Positions 10,391 through 22,169 are shown, counted from the first letter of the stretch. The stretch is DNA of 64,000 nucleotides from Wurfbainia villosa (GCA_025175895.1 CM045997.1:107308479-107372478), one strand, 5' to 3'. A program made the numbers and translations. The notes: generated by a model from the letters alone, not told the origin.

Positions 10391-11057
10391 TTTAGGGAAG
10401 CATTATTTAACCTAACAAATTTTTAAATATATATAAACTTTTAAAAAAATTATTGTTGTAATATATTGTTTAAAAAATATATATAAATTTTTAAATATAT
10501 TGTTGTAAACGTATATATTTATATTTTTTTTTAAAAAAAAACTTATTTCCAATAATTTTAAAATAATAGTATTAATAATTAAAAAAATAATTTCACCATT
10601 GTATTATAATAAAAAAATAGTATTAATAGTATTAAAAAAAATCACCGTTGTATTATTTCCAATAATTTTTTAAAAATAGTAAAAATAATTAAAAAAATAG
10701 TATTATAAACTTTTAAAATTTCATTGACAACGGTTTAAAACCGTTGTAATATTATCACAACGACAACAAAAAAATTATCATTAACAATGGTTGATTGCAC
10801 CGTTGTCCCAACTGTTGTTAAGATAAAAAAAAACCTTAAAGACAACAGTTCTGGAAAACCGTTGTAAAATGTGTTGTTGATTTAAAAAAAAATATGCTCA
10901 ACGACAACGGATACTGTAAAACCGTTGTCTTTTGTGTTATATGGGGGCTCAAAGACAACAGTTTTGTCAAAAATCGTTGTCTTTTAATAAAAAGACAATG
11001 GTTTCTCCTAAAACCGTTGTCTTTGTGGTGTTGTCTTTTAGCATTTTTGTTGTAGTG
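10391..11057. repeat. CACTA right subterminal region
   Basis: An A/T-only stretch (10400-10720) is followed by multiple ACCGTTGT / ACAACGGT units (about 10725-11040) and the terminal repeat. Confidence 0.7.
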
Positions 11058-11378
11058 CACACTTGAACTTTCCCTTTGTCAAGTATCCATACTTGGACTT
11101 TTCTTTGCCAAGACTCCATTCTTGAACTTTTCATTGCCAAGTCTATCCATACTTGGACTTTCACTCGAGTCTTATATGAGTTTGGTCAACCTTGACCTGA
11201 GATTGATTACTCCAACAATCTCCTCCTAATAATCTTCCTCATATGACCTTGGATGTCCCAAACCATCCACTAGTCATACTATCATACATAATGTCACACA
11301 TATTATCAAATATATTGTCAAATATCAAAACACAACTCGAATATGGTCAACATTGACCTAAGGCCAATTGCATCAACA

Positions 11379-11893
11379 ATCTCCCCCTTTTTGATGTTTG
11401 ATAATACTTTTAAGTTAGGTTCTCTCATAAGCTTAACTTGACTCTTCTTATGCCAAAGTAGAATGAAGGTTTTTCTAACTTAAATCCTTTATTTCTCCCC
11501 CTTTAGCACATGTCAAAAAGTCTCTCATCTTCCAATGAGATCCTTCATTCTCTCCTTTTATCTAAATCTTCATCTTGGATGCCTTTATTCTCCTTAGTGA
11601 TAAAATTCTTATCACTAAATAAAAGGCAATCCTTCATTCTTTCCCTTTTTAAACATCATCCATCATACCTAGATGGATAATCTCCCCCTAAAGACTTGCT
11701 CCTCCTTGACCATTGCACCAACAATGCCCTTGGAGAGTTCCTAAGCCTATAGGAAATCTAAACAATCAAAAATAAGGGTAAAAGTTCAAACATGAACTTT
11801 AACTTTCCTTAAATTTTGATTCTTACCCTAAATAACTCTCCAATTCATTTTTAATGAATATCTCACTCTCCCAATGCTTGTCTAAGCATATCA
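11379..11893 (-). other. Element O internal 3' region with polypurine tract
   Basis: It starts with a minus-strand polypurine tract (11379-11392) next to the LTR, and more CTCCCCC tracts follow at about 11497 and 11682. The sequence parallels the 3' interiors of F (54628-55140) and D. Element B is inserted at 11894. Confidence 0.7.
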
Positions 11894-12401
11894 TGTTAAT
11901 GCAGTGAGCATCACTCCTTGGTTTTGATGTATGAACCGTAGTTAAAGTTAGGAATTACTTGTGTTCTAATATCAGTGTTAAGTGTCCAGACTTAACAGGA
12001 AGTCCTAGTAGGTCGTGTTGACCGGATACTAGGCAAATGACTTGACAGATCAAAAGGACCGGACACCAGGCATGAAGTCCAAATGGGTTGTGTGGACCAG
12101 ACATTAGGCATGAAGACCGGTTGGGTCAGGAGACCAGACAATCAACAAAAAGTCCAACTGGGTCAGGTAGACCAAATAGTTGGTGGAAGTCCTGGTGGGT
12201 CAGATCAGATGTCAAGAGTGGTAAGTCCGGTAGGCAGCTGGCAGGTAAGCCTCGATTGAAGAGGTGAGGCTGAGTCCTTTGTAGGGGGGCAAAGCTAGGT
12301 GTCGATCTGATGAAAAGTCCACGTGCAACTTAGAAGTTGAGATCGAGAAGTATTACTACTGCTATAATATTTAATTTTTGTGTTAATCTCATTTTGTAGG
12401 G

Positions 12402-12695
12402 ATCAGTCGACTAAATGGATTCTAGTCGACTAAAGTTCAATCGATAGAGTTTGGTTCAGTCGACTGGATACACACTTGGCAGGATTAGCTGGTGATTGAT
12501 CAAAGATCTGACACTGTAGTTGGAAAGTATTTCAGTCGACTGGGGAGTTTCAATCGACTGAAGTGGCAAACTTCCCGATGCGGAGCCAGGTGACATGGAG
12601 TCGACTGGGGCATTTTCAATTGACTGGAAGACTAGAAGTTCCATATCGACGGGCTAATGTGTAGTCGACTGGGGGTCATTCCAGTCGACTAGAAA
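12402..12695. repeat. Palindrome cluster in element B 5' LTR
   Basis: There are about ten CAGTCGACTG-like copies, including variants AATCGACTG and AGTCGACTA. The last copy lies only a few bases upstream of the TATA box. Confidence 0.85.
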
Positions 12696-12700
12696 AGGTT

Positions 12701-12707
12701 TATAAAA
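12701..12707 (+). promoter_or_regulatory. TATA box in element B 5' LTR
   Basis: TATAAAA lies directly after the palindrome cluster. The same box is at 27431-27437 in the 3' LTR. Confidence 0.65.
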
Positions 12708-13217
12708 CAAGTGCTCGACTAGATCCGAACACAATACTACTACTACGTCGAAGTGTTGTCGCTATTCATTCTCATCCATAAGAGCTCTCATTCCTCATCA
12801 AGGCGATTTTTTGACACTCCGTGCCTACTTCAAAGATCCTACTAGTGTTAGTATAATTAGCTTGTAAATTTCTTTATTTATTTTTCGCTTGTGTACTTAA
12901 CTTCAAGAGAGGGTAATGTGTTACCCATCTTTTATTTTTGTAAAAAGCGAAACCTTCCGAAGTCGAGAGTTCTCGAGTCAGAGGGTATATAGTGATTGCC
13001 CATCAAGGTAGCACTCGGAAGAGCTACGAGCCTTAGAGTAGCAACCCAGTTAGGGTTGTAAATTAAGTAAAAGAAATTGTCCCCATTTTATTTTATTTTA
13101 TTACCGCTGCATACTCTTAATTAATTTTAAAACATAAAAAATAAGTTTTTTAAATTTAAAGAAAATTGTAACCTCTGAGATTCACCCCCCTCTCTCGGAA
13201 TATCGCGATCCTATAAT

Positions 13218-13229
13218 TGGTATCAGAGC
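13218..13229 (+). promoter_or_regulatory. Primer binding site (tRNA-iMet) of element B
   Basis: TGGTATCAGAGC lies two bases after the LTR end. Confidence 0.93.
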
Positions 13230-13259
13230 GAGGACGCTCCGAATTTGGTGCAACCACCA

Positions 13260-13640
13260 TTGAGAGTATTAGAATAATTTTCTTTATTTTTCTAGCATTA
13301 GAATAATTTTCTTTATTTCTTTAGCACTAGAATAATTTTTAAATATTTTTCCAACACTAAAATAATTTTTAAATATTTTTTCAGCATTAGAATAATTAAA
13401 TTATTTTTTTTTGTATTTTTGAATAATTAAATTAAATTTCTGCAATTTAGAATAATTAAATTAATTTTCTACATTTTAGAATAATTAAATTAATTTTTTG
13501 CATTTTAGATTAATTAAATTAATTTTCTCCATTTTAGAATAATTAAATTAATTTTCTACATTTTAGAATAATTTAATTAATTTTCTGAATTAGATTAATT
13601 TTTAATTAATTTCTGCACTTAGCTTAATCTTTATTCTGGA
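13260..13640. repeat. AT-rich tandem repeats in element B leader
   Basis: A unit of about 30 bases built on TTTTAGAATAATTAAATTAA is repeated with variation through the leader before gag. No ORF is present. Confidence 0.75.
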
Positions 13641-13800
13641 ATAATTTTTACTTTTAACTTAGAATAAATTCTCTATTAATTTGTGCACTTAGTATAAATT
13701 TAATTCTTGCACAATATTATTTAATTTAAATAACTCTAGGAATAATTCTAAACTTAAATTAATTTAAATAAAAATCTATTATTAAAATATTTATTTAGGA

Positions 13801-15490
13801 ATGTCATACTTAGAAGGGTATAACACCATTCGCCCTCCTCTCTTCAACGGAGAGGACTTTTCCTATTGGAAAAGGCGAATGAATTGTTACTTGAAAACCG
13901 ACCTAGAGGTTTGGTTTTCGATTAGGAAAGGGTTCGTAGCTTCGGTAGAGGACTCGGGTGAGTTGTTAGAATCAGAAAAATGGATCGCGGACGTTAGAAA
14001 ACAGGCTCAAGTCGATTACAAGACACTTAACACCTTGCAATGCGGACTTACCAAAGAAGAGCTCAATAGGGTGGGTCCATTCGAAAACTCTAAGGAATTA
14101 TGGGACAAATTAATCGAATTGCATGAAGGTACAAATGACACTAGGAGCTAAACGAGATATGTTACTAAATAAATTATTTAACTATAAAATGAATGAAAAT
14201 GAAAATGCTAGTCAAATTCATACGAGAATAAAAGACATTTTAAATGGATTACATTTAATAGGACACCAAATAGAAAATAGGGACTTAATTAGGTATACAC
14301 TTAAGGCATTCCCGAGGAACACCTTATGGACATTCATTGTCGATTCCTATAAGGTTTCTAGGGATCTTTCCATAATTAGACTAGACAAATTATTTTGCGA
14401 ACTTGAACTACACGAACAAGCTAACTCGGGTCAAACTGAGAATGGTATTGCTTTAGTGGCAGGTTCGACCAAAAAGGAAAGAAAAGCGAGAAGTGAGTCC
14501 GAAGACGAGTCGGAGTCGGACCCAAAAGGAGAAGAAGAAATCGTAAATATGGTCCGAAAGATGTTCAACCGGAGAAAGAGGTTTACGAAGAAGGATGCTA
14601 AGAGAGTCGTCGATAACAAATCGAGACCTCGATCGGAAGTGACCTGCTACAAATGCAATAGAAAAGGACACTATAAATCTGAGTGCGCGAATCTAAAAAA
14701 GGAAGAAAAACTAAATAAGGAAAAGAAGAAGAAAGCACTTAAGGCAACTTGGGACGAATCATCCTTAAAAGAGTCGGACGTAGAAGAGACGAAGAAAAGC
14801 TTTGTGGCGTTCACGACCGATTCAAGCTCCGGAGCCGAGTCAAGTTCCGAGTACGAGTTCGATTCCGAGTCCGAGAGAAGCCACAAATTCGCATCCATTT
14901 CCGAAGGACTAGACGAGGTAACTTCTCCCTTAGAAGATAAGTTGTACAATATAATTGCATGCCTAGGTAGGAAGTTAGCAAAGTCCGAGAATTGAGTCGA
15001 CTCGCTTCTTAAGGAAGTTCAACTACTTAAGGAGCAAGTCAACTCGAAGACTTCGACTTGCCAAACTAAGGATAGAGACTCAACTCAAGTTGCAAAGCTT
15101 GAGAAAGAGAACTCCGTCCTAAAAAGGCAAGTATAAGATCTAACCGGATTGTTGGAAAGGTTCACTTCGGGTTCCAAGTATCTCAACATGATGCTTGGAT
15201 CTCAGCGAGCCGTTTACAATAAGTCCAGACTCGGACACAAAGCTAGATCCTCCTATAAATCATACATGTCACTACTTAGCCGAAACACTAAGAATCGAGT
15301 CCAAGCATGGGTTCCTAAGTCTAGCTTAGTCAACCAAGTTGGACCAAATCAATTTTGGGTTCCCAAGAGTCAAGTTCACTTAGTGAACAAAACTCAACCT
15401 AGCTATGACTTAGGGGAGCTAAAACTTTGCTTGTTTCCTTGTTTAGTTAAACTCTTGCATGCTTTAGTTTACTTTACTTTCTTAATTTAG
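13801..15490 (+). pseudogene. gag: Gag of element B, broken by a frameshift and two stops
   Basis: The N-terminal part (13801-14151) has the W..RM and KELWDKLIELHEG patterns of a copia Gag. A frameshift near 14140 moves reading to the next frame (14123-14995), which continues through the UBN2-like capsid region. That region includes LKAFPRNTLW and a following ELELHEQA. A CCHC knuckle (CYKCNRKGHYKSEC) and an acidic Ser-rich tail come next. A TGA (14993-14995) and a TAA (15134-15136) interrupt the same frame, which then resumes with the linker motif GSQRAVYNKSRLGHK and FWVPKS. As in A, the sequence ends where a protease should start. The original protein was about 560 residues. It is non-functional in this copy. 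Confidence 0.85.
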
Positions 15491-16259
15491 ATCGAACTAG
15501 ATAGGAAACAAAGTAGTTTAAATTTGAACAACCTAGTACTAAGACGAAGTGAACTGATAGTAAGTTAGGGAAGCCAAGAAGGCCATGTGCCTCGCCACGA
15601 CCTGGTGCACTAAGTTGAGTGGAACTGACCGAAGCTAACTCATTAAGTCTTTGACTAGTTATACCAAGGTTTAGTCCAAAGTGAATCAAGTACTGATTCC
15701 CTCATTGACTTTGTCTAGGAAGTGGTCATTGCTTTGATATCCAAGAAGGTCATGTACCTCGCCACGACTTGGAAGTCATTGCTGGAAAACCCTACTTGAC
15801 TAGCTCAAGCTAAGCTTGAATCTAACACAAGTTTAAAAATTTTGAAATTGCTCATTAAATTTAATTAAGATAAAAAGAAATCCTCATCTTACAAAACACA
15901 TAGGAGTAACGTGTATTGAAAACCTAGCTTGAGTGAGATGATTTAGAATTTAATCAAGCTAAATTAGTTCAATACAATTTACCTAACTTAACAACTTTAC
16001 TTAAACTTAATTAAACTAAACTTAACAAATTTACCTAAACTAAACTAAATTAAAAAAAACTTACTCAAATAAACTAAACTAAACTTAATTAACCTACTAA
16101 ATAGAACTTAATTAACTTACTAAATTAAACTTAATCATCTAATCAATTCAATCCAACCAATTTAATCAACTCAAATCAATTAAGTGAATCAACGAAATTA
16201 ACCTAATAAAATCAATTAAATCAAATTAAACATAAAAATTAACCATAATTAAAAATACC
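15491..16259 (+). other. Element B spacer between gag and second ORF
   Basis: It is AT-rich with many TTAATTAAACT/CTAAACTAAA stretches (15960-16250). No gene is seen, and no remnant of pol motifs was found. Confidence 0.6.
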
Positions 16260-16262
16260 TGA

Positions 16263-16480
16263 ATTCAGTCGACTGGAATATTTTCAATCGACTCGAAAAG
16301 AGTCGATTGAATCAGCTTCAATTGCCTCTGAGCCTCGGGAAGGTAAAACGCGACTTCAGTCGATTGAAATGAAATGGTAGATAAAGTTTAGGCATCGTAG
16401 TAAATGGTAAAATTAATTATAGTCGACTAAAACAGGTTCAGTCGACTCTAATTCTAATCGACTGGATTCCGTCTATAAGA
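16263..16480 (+). promoter_or_regulatory. Internal promoter-like module of element B (palindromes plus TATA)
   Basis: Six to eight AGTCGACT/AATCGACT copies (16266-16463) are followed by TATAAGA at 16474-16480. This is the same arrangement as in the LTRs. The proposed start codon of the second ORF is about 115 bases further on. The role as an internal promoter is inferred from the layout. Confidence 0.5.
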
Positions 16481-16593
16481 ACAGCGCCACGATAGTGCCA
16501 AAACGACTCACAACCACTACAATCCACCCCGAAAACCCTATTTTTAGCCTTCCGAAGTGTCTAGGCCATCATATCTCTTTAACATCATCCATA

Positions 16594-17839
16594 ATGCCGA
16601 GGTAATAAGTCAAAAACTTTAATTTCAATTACTTTCAATAAATATTGAATAATTTTATTTCAATTAGGGGTAAAAGAAGAGATGTTGAGGTTGAGTCATC
16701 TACTCCATGCTTGGATATTAGGTTCCCTATTGAGGGGCATAGGATTAGGTTTGAGAACACACTTTATACTCCTATGCCTACTAGATACATTAGTAGATTA
16801 TTTTTTAGTAATTCATTCATGCTTAGTATGGAAGTCATAATGCATTACGGGTTAGAGAAATTAGTGTATTGTAAAAACTTTATTAACATAGATATATGTG
16901 CAGAGTTTTTAATAACTTTAGTAAAATTGATGATCTTGCATATTCGACTAGAATACAGGGTAAGAATTTTTTTTACCCCCTCTATGTTGAGAGAGCATCT
17001 AGGACTCATGCATTCATCATATCTGGTTGCATGTTTTCCATCTATAGAGTTACCGTACGGTGACCCCTACTCACACATTACATTAGATAGGATACATATG
17101 CATCTATTTGGTGAGGAGAGAACTCTGTCTGTGAGTATCTTTAGTTCCACTAGACTCAGAGTACAGGACTATGCCCTGTACCGAGTTATAGCGAACTGCA
17201 TTCTGCCACTCACCACTAGGGACATCACTATGATGCACCCCTATCATTCATTTTTTACTTTATGCACTTAGTCATAGTTTAGATTTAGACATTAGTTTAT
17301 AGATGTTCCATTCCATCATTCATCATTCTAGGTCAGTTACTAGCAGGAAGACACATTTGCCTTACTGCCATATTATCACATCCCTCTTAGCTACATTAGG
17401 GTTTGATGTTACCACAGGTAACATCAAACAACTTACTGAGTACGACATGATAGGTTCTAGGTTGTTTGGTTTAGCTAAAATAGGTTTAGATGAAAATAAT
17501 ATCCTTGCATGGAAGAGTGATGGTCTTCAGCCCCAACCCCAACCTAAGCCGGAGCAGGAGCCTGAGCCTGAGATTGACCCCGAGCACCACTCCGAGTCAG
17601 AGCATCAGGAAGGCCTAGGATTCGACAGTCGATCACCTTTTCTTGGGATTCCAGCACCTCCTACTGTAGCAGAGAGATTATCTAGATTGGAGGATGCGAT
17701 GCAGTGCCAGGAGCAGCAACATCTTGAGATCATGCAGATGTTGCAGGTGCAGAGAGAGGATCATCGAGAAATGATAGAGCGTCTTAGGTCTTGGAGCATG
17801 GGTCATCCACCCCCTCCACCTCGTCCACCTTCCGACTAG
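16594..17839 (+). pseudogene. Second ORF of element B (putative plant transposon protein), spliced, damaged
   Basis: Proposed exon 1 is ATGCCGAG (16594-16601), followed by a GT...AG intron of 66 bp (16602-16667) and exon 2 from 16668. This gives MPRGKRRD. The body aligns by eye with the ORF of element D at 42761-43835: both have P...RYI.R.FF near the start, LY(R/K)VI..C.LP..TR mid-way, and a PYGHIIT-like motif (here PYCHIIT) later. A frameshift near 17255 and a TAG near 17298 break the frame before it resumes at 17303. The C-terminus is Pro/Glu-rich with a Gln-rich helix. The protein belongs to the poorly known 'putative plant transposon protein' type. Function is unknown. Confidence 0.65.
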
Positions 17840-19081
17840 GACTATTTTAGTTGTCACTATTTGAACTTATATAATAAAATTGATAACCTTTAAATCTTGG
17901 TTGTGATTTGGATTATGCTTAGTAGACTAGGATGTTTTTTAAGTTCATTACTCAAAATTTATTTTGAAAAGTAATATTATATTATTTTTAAAGGAAATTT
18001 AAAAATCAATCTAGCCTAGGTCAATTTAGATTTCATGATCCTATAGATCTAAGTAAGCCTTCGCATCTCACAAACACCTAGGATTACCTGTTTGTGTATT
18101 GAGCCACAAAGATGGGCATGAGATATTAGGACTGCACCCCTAGTTCCAGATGTAGATCCAGTGCATCGACATGAACCAACACGGGGTTTACAAGAGCAAA
18201 TCAATCACTTCAGTGACTAACTCTAATTCAAAGCTAGATGATAAGTTCTATATCACTTGAGCTAGTAAGGAGTTGAACATTTGCTTTAAGGATGATTTTT
18301 AGATGTGTATTTTTAAATATAAAAATAATATCTAGGAATTCATGCTTGGACATATTTTCTATCACATTTGCATAATCTTGAAAATTTTGAAAATTTTAAG
18401 ATTCATTTGAATTTTTTTTTAGCTATTTTTAAGGGGGAGTTAGAAAATTTTGAAAATTTTAAATATTGAAAATTTTTAAATATTAGGGGGAGTTAGAAAA
18501 TATTGAAAATCTTTTTAAAATTTTGGAATTTTAAAATATATTTTTATTTAGGGGGAGTTATAATTTTAAATTTTGGAATTTGAAAATATGTTTTTAGGGG
18601 GAGTTATAATCTTGGAATTTAGAAATATGTTTAGGCGGAGTTAGAATTTTGAAAATTAAAATTTTGGAAAAATATTTTTATTTGAATTTTTAGAAAATTT
18701 AATCTTTTGAAAAATTTTATAAATGGAGAGATCCTATTTTTAAATGAAGAAAACCTTATTGAATATAGGGAGAGGATTGATTTCAAAACTTAAGCATTTT
18801 TGAGCTTAATATTTAATTCTCATGTTTAAAACACCTTAACTCTCAGCTTTAAAGTTGTGGCATTATAAACTTAATTTTGATTTTGATGTATGCCAAAGGG
18901 GGAGAGAGGAGATATAAAGTTAGAGAGAAGAGACTTATTGAAAGGGAGATGTAAAAATTTATATATGCATCTCATACATGTTTAACTTAATGCATTTCTT
19001 ATATATGTCAAAATTTGAATATTGTTGTCTTATTCTCCTAACTTTAACTGATGTGTTGTTACACATCAAAAAGGGAAAGAT
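17840..19081 (+). other. Element B 3' untranslated region with repeated purine tracts
   Basis: It is AT-rich. AGGGGGAGTT occurs at about 18430, 18484, 18550 and 18595, with a variant at 18633, and the terminal polypurine tract (AAAAAGGGAAAGAT) lies at 19068-19081. No ORF is present. Confidence 0.75.
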
Positions 19082-19321
19082 TGTTGATGAAGTGAGCATC
19101 ACTCCTTGGTTTTGATGTATGAACCGTAGTTAAAGGTAGGGATTACTTGTGTTCTAATATCAGTGTTAAGTGTGCAGACTTAACAAGAAGTCTTAGTAGG
19201 TCGTGTTGATCAGATACTAGGCAAATGACTTGACAGATCAGGAGAACCGAACACCAGGAATGAAGTCCTGATGGGTCGTGTGGACTAGAATTTGGCATGA
19301 AGACCGATTGGGTCAGGAGAC
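19082..19321 (+). repeat. Element B 3' LTR, first part
   Basis: It matches the beginning of the LTR at 11894 and is interrupted by element Q at 19322. Confidence 0.9.
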
Positions 19322-20688
19322 TGATGTGAGCAAAACATATAAGGTTTTAGGTGTAGTTTTCACTCACATCTCATTTCATTTTATGTTTATTTCATGAATA
19401 TTTTACTTTATTTTCCATGCATTTCCTATTTTCTAGTTCAGAGATATGCTCTGTATACTTTTGTGTGCAGGATAACATTTTGTGGGGAAAACAGTCCACT
19501 TTCGGAGCAAAAAGAAGACATTTGACAGCTGGATGCAGAAGGGAACACGGCCAGGGCATGTGCCTACACACGCCGTGTTCAAGGGGCAAAAATGGCCACC
19601 ACAGCCTGACACACGGTCAGGTCGTGTGTTTTCACATGGCCATGTGGCGGCCAGGAGATTTGACGTGACCAGAGTTTTTTTCTAGATTTCGCAGCGATCC
19701 GGCGTGATGTCTATATAAGGAAAGCTATGCCCAAACCCTAGGGAGAGGCACAACGGCTGGGATGTCACTCCGAAGCCCTAAAAATCTTCGAGAACTTGCA
19801 ACGGGGAGGAAGAAGGCCGCCGAAGATCCAAATTCTGCACTTCAATGTCGGAGAGAAGACCACATTGCATTGTAAATTTCTGTTCTTGCATGTTATCTAT
19901 TATTTATTCGAACATGAACGCGCTTTGTGTTTCTCCTTTCATATTTATGGAGTAGTTTCTTCGATTCTAGGATTAGGGAGTAGTTTGTGTGTGTAGAACA
20001 TGTTATGCCAAATTAAATTCTGTTCTTGAGTTTATATTTGCAATTGGTAATAGTTTAAATCGATATCTATGTATTTTTGGTTTTCTATCTATTGTGCTTA
20101 GCCGATACGAGGGGTGATAACCCTCGTATCTAAGATTTAGGGGATTTGAAGAGGAACCTAGGGGTTGGCCTCATCTGCTGCAACTGTGGATAGAAGGATG
20201 CGATAGAATTGGAAATGATTCATCGTAGGGATTGATTCGGCATCCTCGTACCACCTATCCTGTCCTTGTAAGGTAGAGATATCTCCCGATAGATGCAAAG
20301 GCTCATCGGGGGAGTGTATGATGTCCCTTCCACAAGGCTATAGTTAGACGATAAATGACGCCCAATTGATAGCATATTTTGCGACACACAAGCGAAACCG
20401 AAATCCTAGAATCCCATCCAAAGACTCACGGCAAGCCTTTTCTTCTTCCGTGTGACACTGTATTGAGTTAGGACCACCGACAACCCTCACAATCACAACC
20501 CTTAGATTTGACTTCCAAACAATAACGTCCACCGAATAGATCGGTACTCGAATCGCAGTCCCTGTGGGATCAATAATCTTTTTATTACTTGACGACATCC
20601 ATGCACTTGGGGGCATTGAGAGCAAGAGTGCGCTTTGAGTCCTCGACGGTCTCCATTGTGATATTTGAGGTCGCGTTTGCGGGCATCA
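19322..20688 (+). repeat. Element Q 5' LTR, 1367 bp
   Basis: TGATGTGAGC...GGGCATCA closely matches 25530-26896. A TATA box (TATATAAGG, 19712-19720) lies in the middle. Confidence 0.92.
19712..19720 (+). promoter_or_regulatory. TATA box in element Q 5' LTR
   Basis: TATATAAGG; its counterpart in the 3' LTR is at 25919-25927. Confidence 0.6.
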
Positions 20689-20694
20689 AGTTTT

Positions 20695-20712
20695 TGGCGG
20701 CATTGCCAGGGA
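20695..20712 (+). promoter_or_regulatory. Primer binding site (tRNA-Asp) of element Q, decayed
   Basis: TGGCGGCATTGCCAGGGA differs at a few bases from the complement of the tRNA-Asp 3' end (TGGCGCCGTTGCCGGGGA), the primer typical of Athila/Tat elements. Confidence 0.82.
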
Positions 20713-20977
20713 CTGATAGATTCGATATCGAATTAAGAGGTGGATAATTGGATCGGACTTAGGATTAGATTTATTTACTTGCTTTACTTTATTTTTTTTT
20801 TATTTTACTTTATTTATTTAAGTTTTAGATTTCCCATATCTAGATTTAGTTTTTATTTTTATTTTAGCAGTAGTTCTCTATTTCCTTATTAGCTCTTTGA
20901 TTTTGTTAGCTAGATTAGTTTATTTCTTGTTTATTAGTATTAGGTAATACTCCTAATTTTGTGGCTCGGTTCTTCAT

Positions 20978-22163
20978 ATGCTGACGTTTAGGATCAGAAG
21001 GCCTGACTCTGATCGATTTAGAAATCGAACAAACCTATCATCACTGGAGAGCCGAACAGAAGAGGATGGAGGACCAAACTGCATCCGAAGTGAATATAGG
21101 TAGTCGACCTCTACGGGATTACGCGTCTCCTAGTGCTAGAGGATTTAGAACGAGTATAGCTGGACCATCCATTTCGACAAACAACTTTGAACTGAAACCA
21201 GCACTCATACATATGGTCCAGTAGAGTCAATTCGGGGGAGCTGCGACTGAAGACCCGAACCGACACCTGGAGATGTTTTTGGAAATCTGCACGATGATGG
21301 AGATAAATGGAGTCCCTACGGATGCAATCCACCTGCACTTATTCCCATTCTCATTGCGGGATAAGGCTAAGGCATGGCTTCACTCCTTGCCTTCGGGAAG
21401 CATCACTACATGGGAGTAATGTGAGCATAAGTTCTTGAATAAATACTTCCCACCAAGCAAGACTGCTCACATGCGCCATCTAATCACAAGCTTCCATCAA
21501 AAGGAAGGGGAGTCCCTGTTCGAAGCTTGGGATTGCTACAAGGGGCTACTTTACCAATGCCCCCACCATGGATTGGAAAGGTGGCTGGTGATCCACATCT
21601 TCTATAATGGGATCATGTATGCCACAAAGATGTCCCTCGATTCTGCCGCAGGAGGAGCACTTATGAACAAGACTATCGAGGAAGCAGAGGAGCTGATAGA
21701 AGAGGTGGCCCATAACCACCATCAATGGGCTTTCGAACGTAGTCACCCAGCTCCTGCCGTGGGACGATATGCTGTCAACTCCGTGGACCACCTAGCATCG
21801 AGGATGGATGTGCTTAGCATACGGTTTGACTCTTTAAATCCTGCATCTGCATGTATGACCATTGACTTTGGAGAAGGAGCAACAACGTATCGGGAGGACT
21901 ACTAGGGAGTGCAGGGTGGCTCAGAAGAGAAGATTGAGCATTGCGATATGGTTGGGGATTACAATTAAAGGTCCAACAACCCATACTCCAGTACCTACAA
22001 TCCCGGATGGAGGAACCACCCGAATTTTTCCTATCGGAATAACTCGGGAAACTTCCAACCATCAGGAGGGTATGGGCAGCATCAGGGCAATGGGTAGCAG
22101 CAACAATAGAAGTCTAGGTTGGAATTGATGATGGAAGACTTCATTGCTACCCAACGGGCATAG
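20978..22163 (+). pseudogene. gag: Gag of element Q (Athila type), broken
   Basis: The reading frame runs from the ATG at 20978 with several stops, and the longest open part is 21435-21905. The Retrotrans_gag region is clear: NNFELKPALIHMV, then FLEI...DKAKAWLHSLPSGSITTW, then KYFPPSK...RHLITSFHQKEGESLFEAW and CPHHGLERW. This is the order typical of Athila/Tat Gag capsid proteins. The equivalent gene of element G (50398-51569) is similar nearly throughout. In-frame stops near 21222, 21417 and 21903 and later frameshifts make it non-functional. Confidence 0.82.
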
Positions 22164-22169
22164 GGATTC

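Larger units (their letters stand above)
6992..11057. mobile_element. CACTA (En/Spm) transposon, non-autonomous, 4066 bp
   Basis: The left end is CACTACAACAAAAAATCG and the right end, reverse-complemented, is CACTACAACAAAAATGC, giving a terminal inverted repeat of about 14 bp. It is flanked on both sides by CAC (6989-6991 and 11058-11060), the 3-bp duplication typical of the superfamily. Both subterminal regions are full of AGACAACGGT / ACCGTTGTCT repeats, as expected for transposase-binding sites. No TNP2-type transposase is visible. The interior carries captured gene sequence (see 8613-8697). Confidence 0.9.
5738..11378 (-). repeat. Element O left LTR (3' LTR), split by a CACTA transposon
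   Basis: It starts TGTTGGGACC at 5738. Without the transposon it resembles the LTRs of F and D: the same AGGGGG(G)TGAATAGC start region, TCGA-palindrome cluster, CTAAGCCTTC..AGCC segment, and CCAAG/CTTGG units. The end at ATTGCATCAACA (11378) is followed by a polypurine tract, so this is the 3' LTR of a minus-strand element. An LTR-like end also occurs at 11217 (TCCAACA followed by a purine-rich tract on the minus strand), so the exact boundary is ambiguous. O's other LTR is not in the window. Confidence 0.72.
11894..13215 (+). repeat. Element B 5' LTR, 1322 bp
   Basis: It starts TGTTAATGCAGTGAGC (3' LTR: TGTTGATGAAGTGAGC) and ends CGATCCTATA, where the 3' LTR has CGATCCTACA. It contains repeated GTCC..GGTC..GGACC units near the start, then a TCGA-palindrome cluster (12402-12700), then a TATA box. 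Confidence 0.9.
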
